Shown: one piece after another, positions 45,831 through 60,940 of the stretch
Layout: each line of letters opens with the position of its first letter
How positions within the stretch are numbered: position 1 is the stretch's first letter
DNA from: Piper betle
Taxonomy: Eukaryota > Streptophyta > Magnoliopsida > Piperales > Piperaceae
DNA length: 64,000 nt
Assembly: GCA_033002965.1 (NCBI GenBank)
Contig: JAURVB010012429.1
Coordinates: 62,001 to 126,000 of the forward strand
Direction of reading: 5' to 3'
Made by a program: the position numbers and the translations under genes
The notes under the pieces: generated by a model
What the model saw: the letters and a program-made list of their open reading frames with translations, nothing else
The model's database searches: none
What the model was told of the DNA's origin: nothing

Positions 45831-46070
45831 ACTACCAATTTAGGCTTGGACATAACAAGGAAAAGACCAGGACCACCAGTGCCTACGAGATCAGAGTGGG
45901 GTTTAGCATAGGTTGACCATCATATGTGTCAGCATCATGATCCAAACCCCTCTGGATCAGACACGCTTGATTGGACAACCTGAACCGAGTTAATAGCAGC
46001 CAAGATATGGCAAAGATAGTAGTAGATTTACGATGCATATGAGTAGGATTAGATATTTCTGCATCTAGGT

Positions 46071-46290
46071 AGTGCACAACCGCCGACCGAGTGCACAACC
46101 ACCGTCCGAGTGCACAACCACCGACCGAGTGCACAACCACCGACCGAGGTGCACAACCGCCGACCGAGGTGCACAACCGCCGACCGAGTTGCACAACCAC
46201 CGCCCGAGGCGCACAACCGCCGTCCGAGATTCACTACCACTGACCGCAGACGCACTACTGCCGTCCGTGTATTGCTCATCCACCGATCGA
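46071..46290. repeat. 19-20-bp minisatellite, about 11 units
   Basis: The unit GTGCACAACC.CCGACCGA(G) is repeated in tandem, with units degrading toward the right (ATTCACTACCACTGACCGCAG and later). Unit length drifts from 19 to 20-21 bp, so the array stays open in several frames. Those frames are shadows. Confidence 0.93.
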
Positions 46291-48567
46291 GTAGATTAGT
46301 TAAGGTTTAGTAGGACTAGAGTTTGAGGAACAAGGAATAGTTACAGTGAAGTCAGCAGAATAGAAAAGAGTTAGGAAAACTGAGGTTATTTGGATGAGAT
46401 AGCATAGGATCCGACTTCACAGCTCTCTTGCAATCATTGTTTTGACCTAACACCCTTGGGTCAAATGTATGTTGCAAGATAACCCCATCAGGCACTGTTA
46501 GTGACAGTCTCATAGAGATGCGTATGGACAGATTCATGGAACATGACAGTATGACCTCCAAATGGGCGGTCACAATGATTGGATTGTACAGACTGTATGA
46601 TGGGGCATCCATGGGCCACAATTGGCATACACAAACAAGATGGTTAGTAGATGATCACACGCGTAGTTTAACCCATTTAGCGATTGGCCAGCCAGCGATA
46701 GGAGTTTGACTTAGTATGAGGCATAGATAGAGGGTTCAGCGAGAGTGTTTTCCAGAGAGATAGCGATTCCCTTGTGTTTCGCCAGCACGATTAGGTCCTT
46801 ACCTTGAGACATAGAGTTGAGCCCTACCCTGAGTATAGAAGCACCTTCATGGTACTGATTAGGGTTTACAGTGCAGGTCGGTATGGGCAGACCGATCTTA
46901 CGATGACGAACCTCACCCCAGCTTGAGAACAAAGTAAATAGGGACTTCAGACAGACCAGACCGTGCAGACCAAACGAAGTGATACCAGTGTATGCTCATC
47001 TTGGTTGATAGCCTTGCTTTAGAGTCTACCACAGCGGTAGTAGTCATGTGAGTCAAGATTAGTACTACAAATCGGTACGGGACGGCAGGTCACACACCAC
47101 TGAAGAGCGGACGAGACATGTGTCGAACCTCATTATGAGTCCCCGTAGACTTGAGGGGAGACAGTGGTTCTTTGGGTCGTTTGAACCCCGCCCGTTTAGA
47201 AGTGCGTGACTAGTACGGTATCAAGAAACACGTGCCTACTGTTAGCTGATTGAACTAGAGCCACTTAGGAGCCGTTTCTGAGATTTGTCATTGATTGACT
47301 ATTCCACAGACTGATCACCTGTGGCATAGTAAATCATGGTGATCTTAGAGACAAGTCCATAGACCTACCAATATTTTGGCCACCCAGTATGCTACATAGG
47401 GATTTTATCTCCCTTACCACTTGCATGAGACCTTAACCTCACCATAGATAAGAGTGACATACCTATGTAGCGTGTGTGTCTATAACCCATAGGTCCCAGG
47501 AGTTCCCTGTTTACCTTGCATCAGATACCACATGTGAGGATGAGATGTCCCCTATTGAGAGTTCTTGAGTAGTGAGACTAGATTTCCACGAGATTCAGCC
47601 TCCCTTCTTATAACCTAGAGATGTCAGACAGAGTGGAGTTTTCACTTGAGGATTTCCACTCACCCCTTGTATGTATCAGTTCTACCATCAGTTTATCCAG
47701 ATGATTGAGATGAGTATACATTGATCAGAGCACGTCCCACAGACCAGATGCAGACTGCTACAGCCCCATGCAGAGTATGTTATCATACTCCTTGAGACAC
47801 GCTGTGCATGTACAGGTGTTCTCGCGACCATCCCGTTACAGAGTAGTAGTTAGTGGTTGTATAGATAGCCACCGGAGCCATAGTATACATTAGAGTCATA
47901 GCAGCTATCCTTGTTCTCTTATAGAACAGAGTGAGATACATGACTCAGGACCGAGTCAACTAGAACCAAGTGAGCGGTCCAGTTCCTTGTATAGGGACAC
48001 CTGAGAGTTGGACCTAGACTGGCGACAGTGAGCCGTGCAGCTCATTAGGGTATCCACCGTACTTAGCAGGAGACTCATAGCAGGCCTTGAGGTGACTGTA
48101 GGACCTAGAGTAGAGTTCCTGCGAGTACATGTAGGTGACGGTTCACAGATGAGGATTAGAGGGACATGGGTAGATGTTAGCAGGTAGGTCTTACCCTCGG
48201 CGTAGTTTTCCAGACATAGCCCAGATTAGAACCTTGCGATACTCTAGAGTATTTGCTTGACCAACCCAGTAGGCCCTTAGGGGTGATCTAGGTTTTCCGC
48301 CGAGTTAGCAGTAGGGATCAGAACAGAAGAGAGGGATGATGATAATGTCAGAACAGACACAGGAAGTATAGAATCCAGCATGTTTGAGATGGTCAGCATC
48401 ACAAGCAGGACTCGCCATGTCGGCACCACTACAGTCAATGAGGATGTATAGGACTGTTGAAGCAGTGAGAGGATACGACTGATATGTATCCAGCTTCCAG
48501 GTAGTAGTTCAGCAGAACCTCCTTGAGTTAAAATTTCGAGGACGAAATTTTTATAAGGAGGGAAGAT

Positions 48568-51523
48568 TGTAAAACCCACGATTCGAGTCAGGGTTTTATA
48601 TTCAGAACCGGTCGGTTCGACCGTTATTTTCGAGTCGAGTCAGTTTCAGAACACGTGTACTGAGCCGACGCCGGTCTCGTGTATGAGCCATGAGGGTCAT
48701 GTGTACCCAAGTATATGATGATAACGTCATGAACACAGCAGAAAAGAATGAGTTATCAGAATATATGAGAGTATGCTAGTTCATTTTTTTATTATGATAT
48801 ATAATGGATCGTAGAATTAGTTTTAGGCCGTTTACCGCGTTAGGACGCGTTACGGGCATTTTGGGTGGGTTGATAGTTCTAGAGCATATCATTATGATTT
48901 TTTTGGTGTTGTTTGATTTTACGGGATTTTTCCCGATTTTTATGAATTTTTTTAGGATTTAATACGACTTAGTTATTATACTTGACTCGAGCCGGAGACG
49001 AGTCAAGTCTTAATTACGAGTTTGCCACCCAACCACTTCTCCACCGACCTTTTCTCCCCACGCCCAAACCCTAGCGCCGTGCCGCCCCTGTTCGCGCGCC
49101 ACCGCCGCCACGCCGACGCCGCCCGGCCGCCGATCGACGCCGCCCAGCCCGGCGACGGCGTCGCCCTGCCGCCCCGACCAGGCCCGGCCACCAGCTGGCC
49201 GCCACGACGCGAGGAATCACACGCTAGCGACGCAGCGCTTGCGTCGCCGATTGCGCCGCCGCCGACCATCGCCACCACGATCAGGTGGTCGCCTCAGCAC
49301 CCTCGAGCCCTCCAGCGACCTTCCCCGACCGGAACGGAGGCCATCGCCGCCGTGGCCGGCCGGATCTAGCCACCCATCGCCGCCGGCTCTGTTTTATGCC
49401 ATTTTCCGGCGAGCCGCCACCTCCGTTGGCCACGTCGACCTCATAGATGAGTCGGGCTCGCCGAGCCGGTTCCGAGGGTACCCAACACGACCACTTTCCG
49501 GCCAATAGACGCCGCCGGCGATTGTCGCCGGAAAACCACCGGAAGCCGCCGGAAAACCGCCAGCAGCCAAAACCGGAATTTCTGGAATTCACTGGAATTC
49601 ACCGGATCTTCCGCGGGGCTCACCCAGTCGAGCCCGATCGAGCTTCGGACGCCGATGAGCGCCGAATTTGAGTTCCGAGACACGCGACGGAACCCTAACC
49701 GTCGCCGATTGTCGACAACGTGAGGTATAATTACCTCCGATTGATTTATTTAAAATTGATGATAATTGTTAGCATAGCATGCTAGGATTGATTAATTATC
49801 ATGATGAATGCTAAGATTATGAATGAAGTAATATGTGCATGATGTGATTAATAGTGAATGAAGGTTAAGTGATCTAATGAAGTAAAGTAAATTTGAGCAT
49901 GATAATCGAGTACGATGTAACTTAGGAAAAACATAATAAAATTGGTATGAATAGGATGAGTTAGAATTATTTTCATATTTATGATTATTTGATTGTTATG
50001 GTTGATGATGTTGCATTGTGGTGTGATGTCATTGAGTTTGATGCATCATTTAGTTAGCGGGCGTTAGTATTTAGTTTTGATGTGTAGGTACGGAGTAGGA
50101 GCTCGCCGCCTAGGCGCGATGACACGCTTGGAGCTTCTACCAGGTCCGTTTAGGACTCGTCTCTGTTTTACGTCTTTTCTATTGTATGTTTGATTTATTG
50201 TCTGCAGGACGGGTTAAGTGGCGTTTTATCGGATCCCACTTAACTCGGGCCATTTAACCGAACATTTTCCGGATTAATAACCCCTCGAGGATGAGATCCC
50301 TCGAGGATGATTTCGAAAACAAGATCCACCACAAGTTGCCTTCGGGCCTATTATATAAATCCCTACCCAGGCCTATATATATAGTAGTTTTCGCGTTTTC
50401 AGTGAGACGAGAGATGGAGAAATCGACTGCACGTACCATGCAGAGGATGCCGTGACAGTCAAAGCGGGCTCTGGATTAGTGCCAGCGGACTGTTCCATTC
50501 CCGAGGGATCCTGACAACTCCGCGTTTGAGTTCCTCACACCCGGAGAACGTGGAGGTTTACGGGTACTGTTTAGTACAGCGCATGTCCGGACTTGTGGTT
50601 CAAAGGGTACTAAAGGCGACTGCCTGAGAGTACTCGGCCTTCGTGCTCAAGGCCAGGAGAAATATGGAGGTAAGGAGAGGGCTTAGGATAAAGTTTCATG
50701 AGAAGTACTGAAAAAGAAGTGCCGAGAGCGGCACAGTACCAGCAGCAGATCAGTAAGTTCGGGATGCTACCGGGTCTGCAGCCCAGTGGCTCCTCAGTAG
50801 TGCCCTTCAGAGTGTTCACGTGGAGTATATGATGTTTTCTTTCATATGAGAGTTTGCTCTCATAGCCAGTTTGTTATAGTTATTTTATTTTCCGGACCAG
50901 TAACACTTGTTACTGACGTGTTTTTATACTATATGTAGGTAATAATCACGAGTTGGAGGAGCCAGCTTGGACGGAGGAGCAATGAGGTCTTGTGCACACA
51001 CATGTTAGATTATCTGAATGTTTAATATTGTATTATTATGTTGTTATTTTGTGAATGACATGATTAAATGTTTGATGCATGACAATGACATGAATATGAA
51101 ATGATCAGAGTAGCGCAGCAAAAGTGTGATGGGTTAGGACCCAAAGTTCAGAATGAATGATGAATATAGTAGATTAGAAGTCTGTGTGAATGCTATTGTT
51201 GCTATGCGTATATATGTTATGAATATATGATTTTGACAGGGTGGCCCCTAATTGCACTTTTAGGGGAAATTCTGTCCCTTTCATTTTAGAATTTTTACTA
51301 ATTTTAATTGTAATTGTGATGGTGTGAAATTTGAGTTGCATGTCATCCATGTAGTATCATGTTAGGGTTTTATGCATTTATCCATGCATGATAGAGTCGT
51401 ATCTTCATCTTAAGACGCCGAGATTGGATCCGCATGAGTTAGGTTCGGGTTAGCCGACCTAACCGGGGCCTGTAACATGCCGGTTCGGTTCACGAGCGTG
51501 TGAACCAGATTTGGGGTGTTACA
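48568..51523 (+). repeat. Long LTR (2956 bp) of the nested gypsy element
   Basis: Starts TGTAAAACCC right after the purine tract and ends GGGGTGTTACA. It contains the AT-rich/GACTCGAG/GC-rich module (48890-49690) and a TATA box at 50374. A second copy is absent from the window, so the length rests on the TG...CA ends and the return of copia sequence at 51530. Long LTRs of this size occur in some plant chromoviruses. Confidence 0.65.
50374..50383 (+). promoter_or_regulatory. Probable TATA box of the long LTR
   Basis: GCCTATATATATAGTAG, about 1.8 kb into the LTR, in a locally GC-neutral setting. Inferred U3/R promoter. Confidence 0.45.
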
Positions 51524-51533
51524 CTTGCCATGA

Positions 51534-53800
51534 ATGGTATGTGCTGAGAGACGAAACCGAACATTAAAGGACATAGTGAGAAGTATGATTGCTCATACTA
51601 CTTTACCTGATTCACTCTGGGGTGAGGCACTAAAGACAGCAGCATATCTTCTTAATAGAGTACCAACAAAGGCAACAGTTAAGACCCCTTATGAATTATG
51701 GACTGGAAAAAAACCCAGTATTAAGCATTTACGCATTTGGGGTTGTCCAGCTGAGGCAAGGCCTTATAGGCCAAATGAAAGGAAACTGGACTCAAGAACA
51801 GTTAGCAGTTATTTTGTTGGGTACTCTGAACGGTCTAGAGGGTATAAGTTTTATGATCCCACAATAAGGTCATTCTTTGAGACGGGAAATGCCCAGTTCT
51901 TTGAGGATATTGAGTTTGGAGGGGAAATGAAGTTAGAGACTTTGTCTTTGAAGAAGAATCTGATTCTCTTTCCCATGATTGTTCTTGACAATAATCAGGA
52001 TCAGGATTATATTCCTGATGTTGTTCAAGAAACAATATCAGAATTACAAGACAATGTCGAGAATCTCCCTAATCAAGTTATACCTGAAGAGCAAACTCAA
52101 CAACCTCAAGAGCAAATGCCATTGAGGAGATCCAGAAGAGAAAGGAGAAATGCAATTTCAGATGATTATATCATCTTTCTCCAAGAACATGAGGATAACA
52201 CTGGAATGGTGGAAGATGATCCAATCAACTTTCATCAAGCCATGAAGAGTTCTAATTCTCAAAAGTGGATTGATGCCATGAATGAAGAGATGAAGTCCAT
52301 GAAAGCTAATGACGTTTGGGATCTTGTTCCATTGCCTGAAGGTGCGAAACCTATTGGTTGTAAATGGATATTTAAAACCAAGAGGGATTCGAAAGGTGAT
52401 GTAGAAAGATATAAGGCTCGTCTTGTTGCAAAGGGCTTTACTCAAAAGGAAGGCATCGATTATAATGAGACTTTCTCTCCAGTTTCATCGAAAGACTCAT
52501 TCAGAATAATTATGGCATTAGTGGCACACTTTGACCTTGAGTTACATCAGATGGATGTAAAGACTGCGTTTCTAAATGGTGACATTGATGAAACAATTTA
52601 TATGGTGCAACCAGAAAACTTTGTATCGGGAGATTCAAAGAATATGGTTTGCAAATTAAAGAAATCCATCTATGGACTTAAGTAGGCTTCTCGTCAATGG
52701 TATCACAAATTTCATCAAGTGATTCTCTCGTTTGGTTTTGAGATGAATGTTATTGATGATTGTATATACCATAAGTTTAGTGGGAGTAAGTATATTTTTC
52801 TGGTTTTATATGTTGATGATATATTGCTTGCCAGTAATGATATAAGTTTCTTGCACGAAACCAAGAGTTTTTTATCAAAGAAATTTGAAATGAAAGATCT
52901 TGGAAATGCGTCTTTTGTATTAGGAATTCAAATACATCGGGATCGTTCTCGATGTATACTTGGATTATCACAAAAGACCTATATAGAAAAAGTGCTTAAG
53001 AGATTTGGCATGCAAGGTTGTAAACCAGGAGATACCCCTGTTTCTAAAGGAGACAAATTCAGTCTCAATCAGTGCCTTAAAAATGACATAGAAGGAAATG
53101 AAATGCAAAAGATTCCCTATGCTTCAGTAGTAGGAAGTCTTATGTATGCTCAAGTATGTACGCGTCCAGATATTGCGTATATTGTTGGAATGTTGGGCAG
53201 ATATTTAAGTAATCCGGGATTGGATCACTGGATAGCAGCCAAAAGAGTCATAAGGTATCTTCAGAGAACAAAACATTACATGCTTACCTATCGGAAGTCA
53301 GATCAACTTGAGATCATTGGGTATTCTGATTCTGATTTTGGTGGATGTCAAGCTATGTCTACCTGCTTGCTGGAGGAGCTATTTCTTGGAAGAGTGCTAA
53401 GCAGACACTCATAGCTTCTTCCACCATGGCAGCTGAATTCATAGTTTGTTATGAGGCATCTAATCATAGAATATGGTTGCGGAATTTTGTCACAGGGCTG
53501 CGCATTATTGATAATATTGAAAGACCACTTAAGTTATTTTGTGACAATCAGTTTGCAGTATCATATTCAAATAACAACAGGAGCTCATCTAAATCAAAAC
53601 ATATAGAGATCAAGTTCCTTGTTGTGAAAGAAAGAGTTTAGAGTGATAAAGTTTCGGTAAAGTCTCTATAGAGCATATTGGGATAAACTCTATAGTTGTG
53701 GATCCACTTACTAAAAGTTTACCGCCCAAGGTCTTTCATGAGCATGTTGCTCATCTGGGTGTTGTATCATTTGATGATATGTTACTTTAGTGGGAGTTTG
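51534..53800 (+). pseudogene. Copia pol remnant: integrase end, reverse transcriptase, RNase H
   Basis: 51534-52685 begins with [15 protein letters not shown] of the integrase C-terminal half, then [13 protein letters not shown], the RT start WKWIF-like ([15 protein letters not shown]) and [14 protein letters not shown]. An in-frame TAG at 52683-52685 follows YGLK, where relatives have Gln (KQASRQW). The frame continues at 52686 with the catalytic YVDD (VLYVDDILLAS), LGIQIHRDRS, and RPDIAYIVGMLGRYLSNPG. RNase H is split by a frameshift near 53350: [11 protein letters not shown], then [22 protein letters not shown] and [14 protein letters not shown]. Stop at 53639. Inactive, but the RT motifs are well kept. 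Confidence 0.88.
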
Positions 53801-54120
53801 TTTTGTTGAGGTATTTGGTTTATGTTTCACTCTATTTTGGTGATCTCATAAGGTTGGACCAGTTGAAAATAGGCATGTTCAGATCAAATTACATGTAATT
53901 TTTATGCTACACATCCATACTTGATCTATGTCATTTAATTATGTTGATGTATGTGACCATGGATGGGTTTAGTTACGATAAATGTAACGAAAATCGTCTT
54001 AATCTTATATTAACATTAATTAATGGACGAGATTGTTATTTTGGAAGAATAACGTATGTTATTTTGGAGCTCATACGGTAATATACAATTATCTTTATAT
54101 ATATAGTCCAAGTGGGAGAT

Positions 54121-54633
54121 TGTTGGATTTTGGACGTATATATACAAGTATATAATTGTATCATATGCTATTAATAAGGTTTGGGCCTAAATTAAATTGA
54201 TCTATTAAAATTAAGGTTAATAGGCCATTAATATTTAAGATAAATATGTGGAGATACCATATATTTAAGATGAGTATGGATAAATATGTGTAGATACCGT
54301 TTTCGTAATCTCTAATTTATGATGGGTTAAATTGAAATTATGAAAGATAAAGATAAATACGGTTATACGAATAAATACGGTTATGGTCCCCGAATTCGCA
54401 TCGTAGTCTTTTTTCTGGTATCTCATCATCCAAGAACTCTGGCTTTAGAGAACCGGTGCAGAATTTGGAAGATCAAAACCTAAAGAAGTGAAGAATCGTT
54501 TTGCTATTATGGATTCAGGTACGCTTTCGTAATTAAATTTTATTTTCTTGATGATTTAATCTGAAGAAAGGTTTTATTGATGATGATTTTATCATCTGTA
54601 TAATTTAGTTAAAGTTAAAGTTTTTATTCTACA
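54121..54633 (+). repeat. 3' LTR of the copia element (513 bp)
   Basis: Same ends as 44067-44555. It is preceded by the purine tract at 54110-54120. Confidence 0.93.
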
Positions 54634-54674
54634 TTTCAATCTCTCACAAATATGAAGTGAGACTCATTGCTTAG
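54634..54674 (+). pseudogene. HGL1: Last codons of the HGL1-like pseudogene, right of the copia element
   Basis: After the target duplication the reading ISHKYEVRLIA then TAG (54672-54674) matches the known C-terminal pattern of HGL1 proteins (K-I-x-H-x-Y-E-V). Joined across the insertion it follows WSEVRPYSRDTPLS at 44026-44066. Only about a dozen codons lie on this side. Confidence 0.75.
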
Positions 54675-55654
54675 TGACAAGGCTCACCCCTCTGGAAGCT
54701 GCAATAATAATGATTTAGCAGTTTCATTGCCGGTCTTCAAAACTGCTGGTGGAGCTGGATTGACATTAGCAGGCCTGCGCTCATGTACTGCAACAAACCA
54801 ATAATTTCTTAACTAGCAGCCAAATAAGATCGCACAGAATACTGTGCTTTGCATCTGGCCTTCCCTTGTTGACTTGAAAAAAACTCCGTCGTGTTCTCTT
54901 AAATCATTTGCTAAAAGTCATCAAGATCTACTGCTGCAGCGGTTTCTAGTCGAACCGAAATCTCCTCAGGTGCACCTATTTTCGGTAATTTTGTGACCCC
55001 GTTTTCAATCATTTGGTAGATATTGACGATATTTTCTGGAATTTTTTGCACTGTCTCGAGGGGACTTCATTGGTGGCTGCGTGGAAATCGGTTCTTTCTA
55101 GTCATATTGTTCCTTTGCCTCCTTATGGGTCGTCCTTAGCTTTGTATTTAATTAGATAATAGCTGCATGCTAAGTTTATCTCAGATAAGCGTCTTCTGGC
55201 CAACAGAAAAGCATATCTTATCCCCTAAGACTTAACCACATAAATTAATTGACAAAGCATTCCTGCCCGATCATTAAAACCAAATTAGTAGAATGTAATG
55301 TGCGAATAAGCATAGCATGTGTCTTGCACTAGCTAGTTAAATTCGGAAGAATCCAAAATCTGTGTGCGGTGTGATGGACTCTTGCTGTCACCGAAATAAA
55401 TCTGTCGTCCGAAACTCGCCGGTGGTTTTTTAACGACGCGTTACCAGTTGAACGAGAGGATGCATCCGTTGGGCCGTTAAAAGTCCATTGCTTGTGAGTT
55501 GTGTGATACCTAGTACAATACCACCAGCCTTGTTATTTTCAATATTCAAGCACATCCTTCGTTTGAACATGAGTGGAATAACTTGGGTCTTGTAAATAAT
55601 ACACGCCATTTTGGCATATCCTCGCTAAATATATACAAATACATATAACCAGGG
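54675..55654. other. Spacer, no gene seen
   Basis: Probably the old 3' flank of the glucosidase pseudogene. No motif-bearing frame was found on either strand. Confidence 0.4.
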
Positions 55655-56630
55655 TTGCTTTTCCTCCATCGTTCTTTACCCATGCCTTTTCTAGTCGTTC
55701 TTCCTCTAACGACCTTGAGGCCTCCCATGCATCGGCCCCTTCCAGCAATCACAACACTAGAACCCAGTTCAAATAATGTTAAAGAGGTCACTCCTACTGA
55801 GGGAGTAGTAAAAGAGTCTTGCCCAGTTGATGTCATTGGAAATGGGCCTTGTTCGGACGTCGACAAGCTGGGGTGGCTCAAGTCACAGATAATCGGAGGC
55901 GAGGCTGACCTCGATTCCCCTTTTGGGCGTCGTCGGATCACCTACTCCGACCACACGGCCACTGGCAGGTTCCTCCGGTTCGTCGAGGACTTTTTACGGG
56001 AGCTACTCCCTTTCTACGGTAAATAGCAAATACTCACTCTTTCGATCAATCTGTTCATAATTACCCATCGTAATCCTTCTCATCTGGATTACAGCACGAA
56101 GTGATCAAGAATCTTAATCTCCTACCACGTGAATAGATAGATTCTAAAGTAATACAAATGCTTAGTTTTTAGAGCATGAAGTGCATAATATGTAACCTTA
56201 TATATGGTATTTTCTATTTTCGATATATAAGGAAACACGCACACACTTGACAGTCACGTAGGCAGGCCTTCACACCACCAATCTCATGCAACAAGCCTCG
56301 TCCAACGTCAAAGCCTGCATGGGCTGTGGGCCCAACGATGTCCTCTTATTCTGTGGGTCCGGGTCCACCCATGCAATCGAGCGTCTCCACGAAGTGATGG
56401 GCCTTGCCATCCCCTCCATCTTAAGATGACGGTCATCGGCTCTTTGGTCCCCACCGAGAGATGGGCCGTGTTCACGGGCCCATTCCATTGGAGCACCACT
56501 CCAACCTCCTCTCCTGGCGCGAAAGCCTGGCCCAAGTCGTCGAAATTGGGCTCGACGAGATGGGCCGAATCCACATCAACACTCTTAAATGGGCCTTGCG
56601 ATGCCCCTGCCTGGGCCGGCCTAAATTGAA
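55655..56630 (+). pseudogene. Class-V PLP aminotransferase-like gene fragment
   Basis: The first exon (up to 56018) ends GEADLDSPFGRRRITYSDHTATGRFLRFVEDFLRELLPFY, a hallmark start of a plant class-V aminotransferase family with cysteine-desulfurase-like fold. After a plausible intron (56019-56231) come NTHTLDSHVGR, then by frameshift SSNVKACMGCGPNDVLLFCG, SGSTHAIERLHEV and, after a TGA at 56426 and another shift, LEHHSNLLSWRESLAQVVEIG. The fragment stops near 56630, before the PLP-lysine region. At least two frame changes and one stop make it a pseudogene. Family by remembered similarity. Confidence 0.75.
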
Positions 56631-57656
56631 TGATGAGATAAATTATAATGATCTTCTTAATTTGAAAATAAACTCTTGTCCGAAATAAACTATAATGATT
56701 GGATAGCATTATTTAAAAATGTTGTTATATTTTGATTATTTAAATCCTTACATAATTGTTATTTTATTGGCATTTTTTTCATACCAATTTTTTAGCCACT
56801 CTACAGCATCAATTGGAGAACGGGCCACATGGACAATCGTCAAAGCTTAATGAAGCAGGAAATAGAGGAACAGACAGGAGGGCAATGCTCAAGCAAGTTT
56901 AAGAATCACATGATGCAAGTAAGGCTTTTGGCAGAAGCGTTGCCAGATCCCCCCTCTTACCAGGGAACACAGCCTCCAGACGAAGTCGATCCCCAGCTTT
57001 TGAATTCAGGCACATTGAGTTTGGGATTTCCCGATTTCCAGGTTGAGATTTAAGGAAAACTTCCAATCACACAACAAATTATTGATGTATGTTACAATGA
57101 AAAAATATTAGAGACAGAAGTTGTATCTTTTTCAGTGAAATTTTCTAACATGACATTTCCTAGCGAGATATTGTGTTCGTTACAGTTATAACAAATAGCT
57201 GAGGAGGTGTCTTCCCTAAATGATTGCAAACAAATGCACTAGGAACCTCCCATACAATCATTTTCTATTAGCTTATTCATACAATAGAAAATTTTTTAGC
57301 ATACTTAAATTGCAAAAAAGAAAAGATCTTACATTAAATAACTTAAAACAAGTATGTACATCTTGGTGGGAAGGTAAGGGGAACTTGTAGCTGCTTCTCG
57401 GTTCAAAGCAACTAAGCAGCCCTGAAAATGTCTTTCCCAGGAAGAATAAAATACATTAAGCACATCCAATGTCATCCGTTATAAGTTTATTCATCAATTT
57501 GCAAAATTTCGTTACAGTAAAAGAATGAATGGATTACTAGGTAAAAGCAGCAGCTTATGAAAAAAGTAATTTAAAAGCATGTCTACCTTTGATGGTGCTT
57601 CATGACACTTAAGAACAGCTGCAAAATTAATGCACATGTAGAAAATTCCTTCTCGA
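56631..57656. other. Spacer with one unassigned small frame; 3' side of prolyl-tRNA synthetase
   Basis: A 74-codon plus-strand frame at 56829-57053 (MDNRQSLMKQEIEEQTGG...) has exon-like composition and a Pro-rich stretch (EALPDPPSYQGTQPPDEVDP), but I do not recognise it and no splice partners are evident. 57060-57656 is AT-rich and probably contains the 3' UTR of the minus-strand synthetase gene. Confidence 0.3.
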
Positions 57657-60901
<3,245 letters not shown>

Positions 60902-60940
60902 TTAGTTCATCGTATACATTTGACAAAAACAAGTATAAAT

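Larger units (their letters stand above)
45831..51523 (+). mobile_element. 3' part of a gypsy element nested in the copia element
   Basis: The right end is a long LTR (48568-51523). Just before it the frame LELKFRGRNFYKEGRL* over an AAGGAGGGAAGAT purine tract is the usual pol end and polypurine tract of plant gypsy elements. No 5' LTR or target duplication is found: CTTGC follows at 51524 but is not present at 45830. The left edge is therefore a deletion junction. 45831-48560 has no recognisable pol domain and contains a minisatellite (46071-46290). Confidence 0.7.
44067..54633 (+). mobile_element. Ty1/copia retrotransposon carrying a nested gypsy remnant
   Basis: LTRs at 44067-44555 and 54121-54633 (TGTTGG...CTACA) are flanked by a perfect 5-bp duplication TTTCA (44062-44066, 54634-54638). 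The primer site TGGTATCAGAG is at 44558. A purine tract AAGTGGGAGAT immediately precedes the 3' LTR. Gag and protease scraps lie at 45420-45830 and integrase end, RT and RNase H at 51534-53800, the copia order. About 5.7 kb of foreign gypsy sequence sits between, and the protease-integrase core is missing. Confidence 0.92.

Noticed and set aside
46071..46290. Possible CRISPR array
   Set aside because: Units are contiguous tandem repeats without unique spacers, in a plant nuclear context with no cas genes.
46049..46310. Repetitive frames rich in LCT/VGG or HNH/RPS
   Set aside because: Translation of the 19-20-bp minisatellite in several frames, not a protein.
49003..49683. Arg/Pro/Ala-rich frames on both strands
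   Set aside because: GC-rich block of the long LTR. No domain, stops differ by frame, no splice context.
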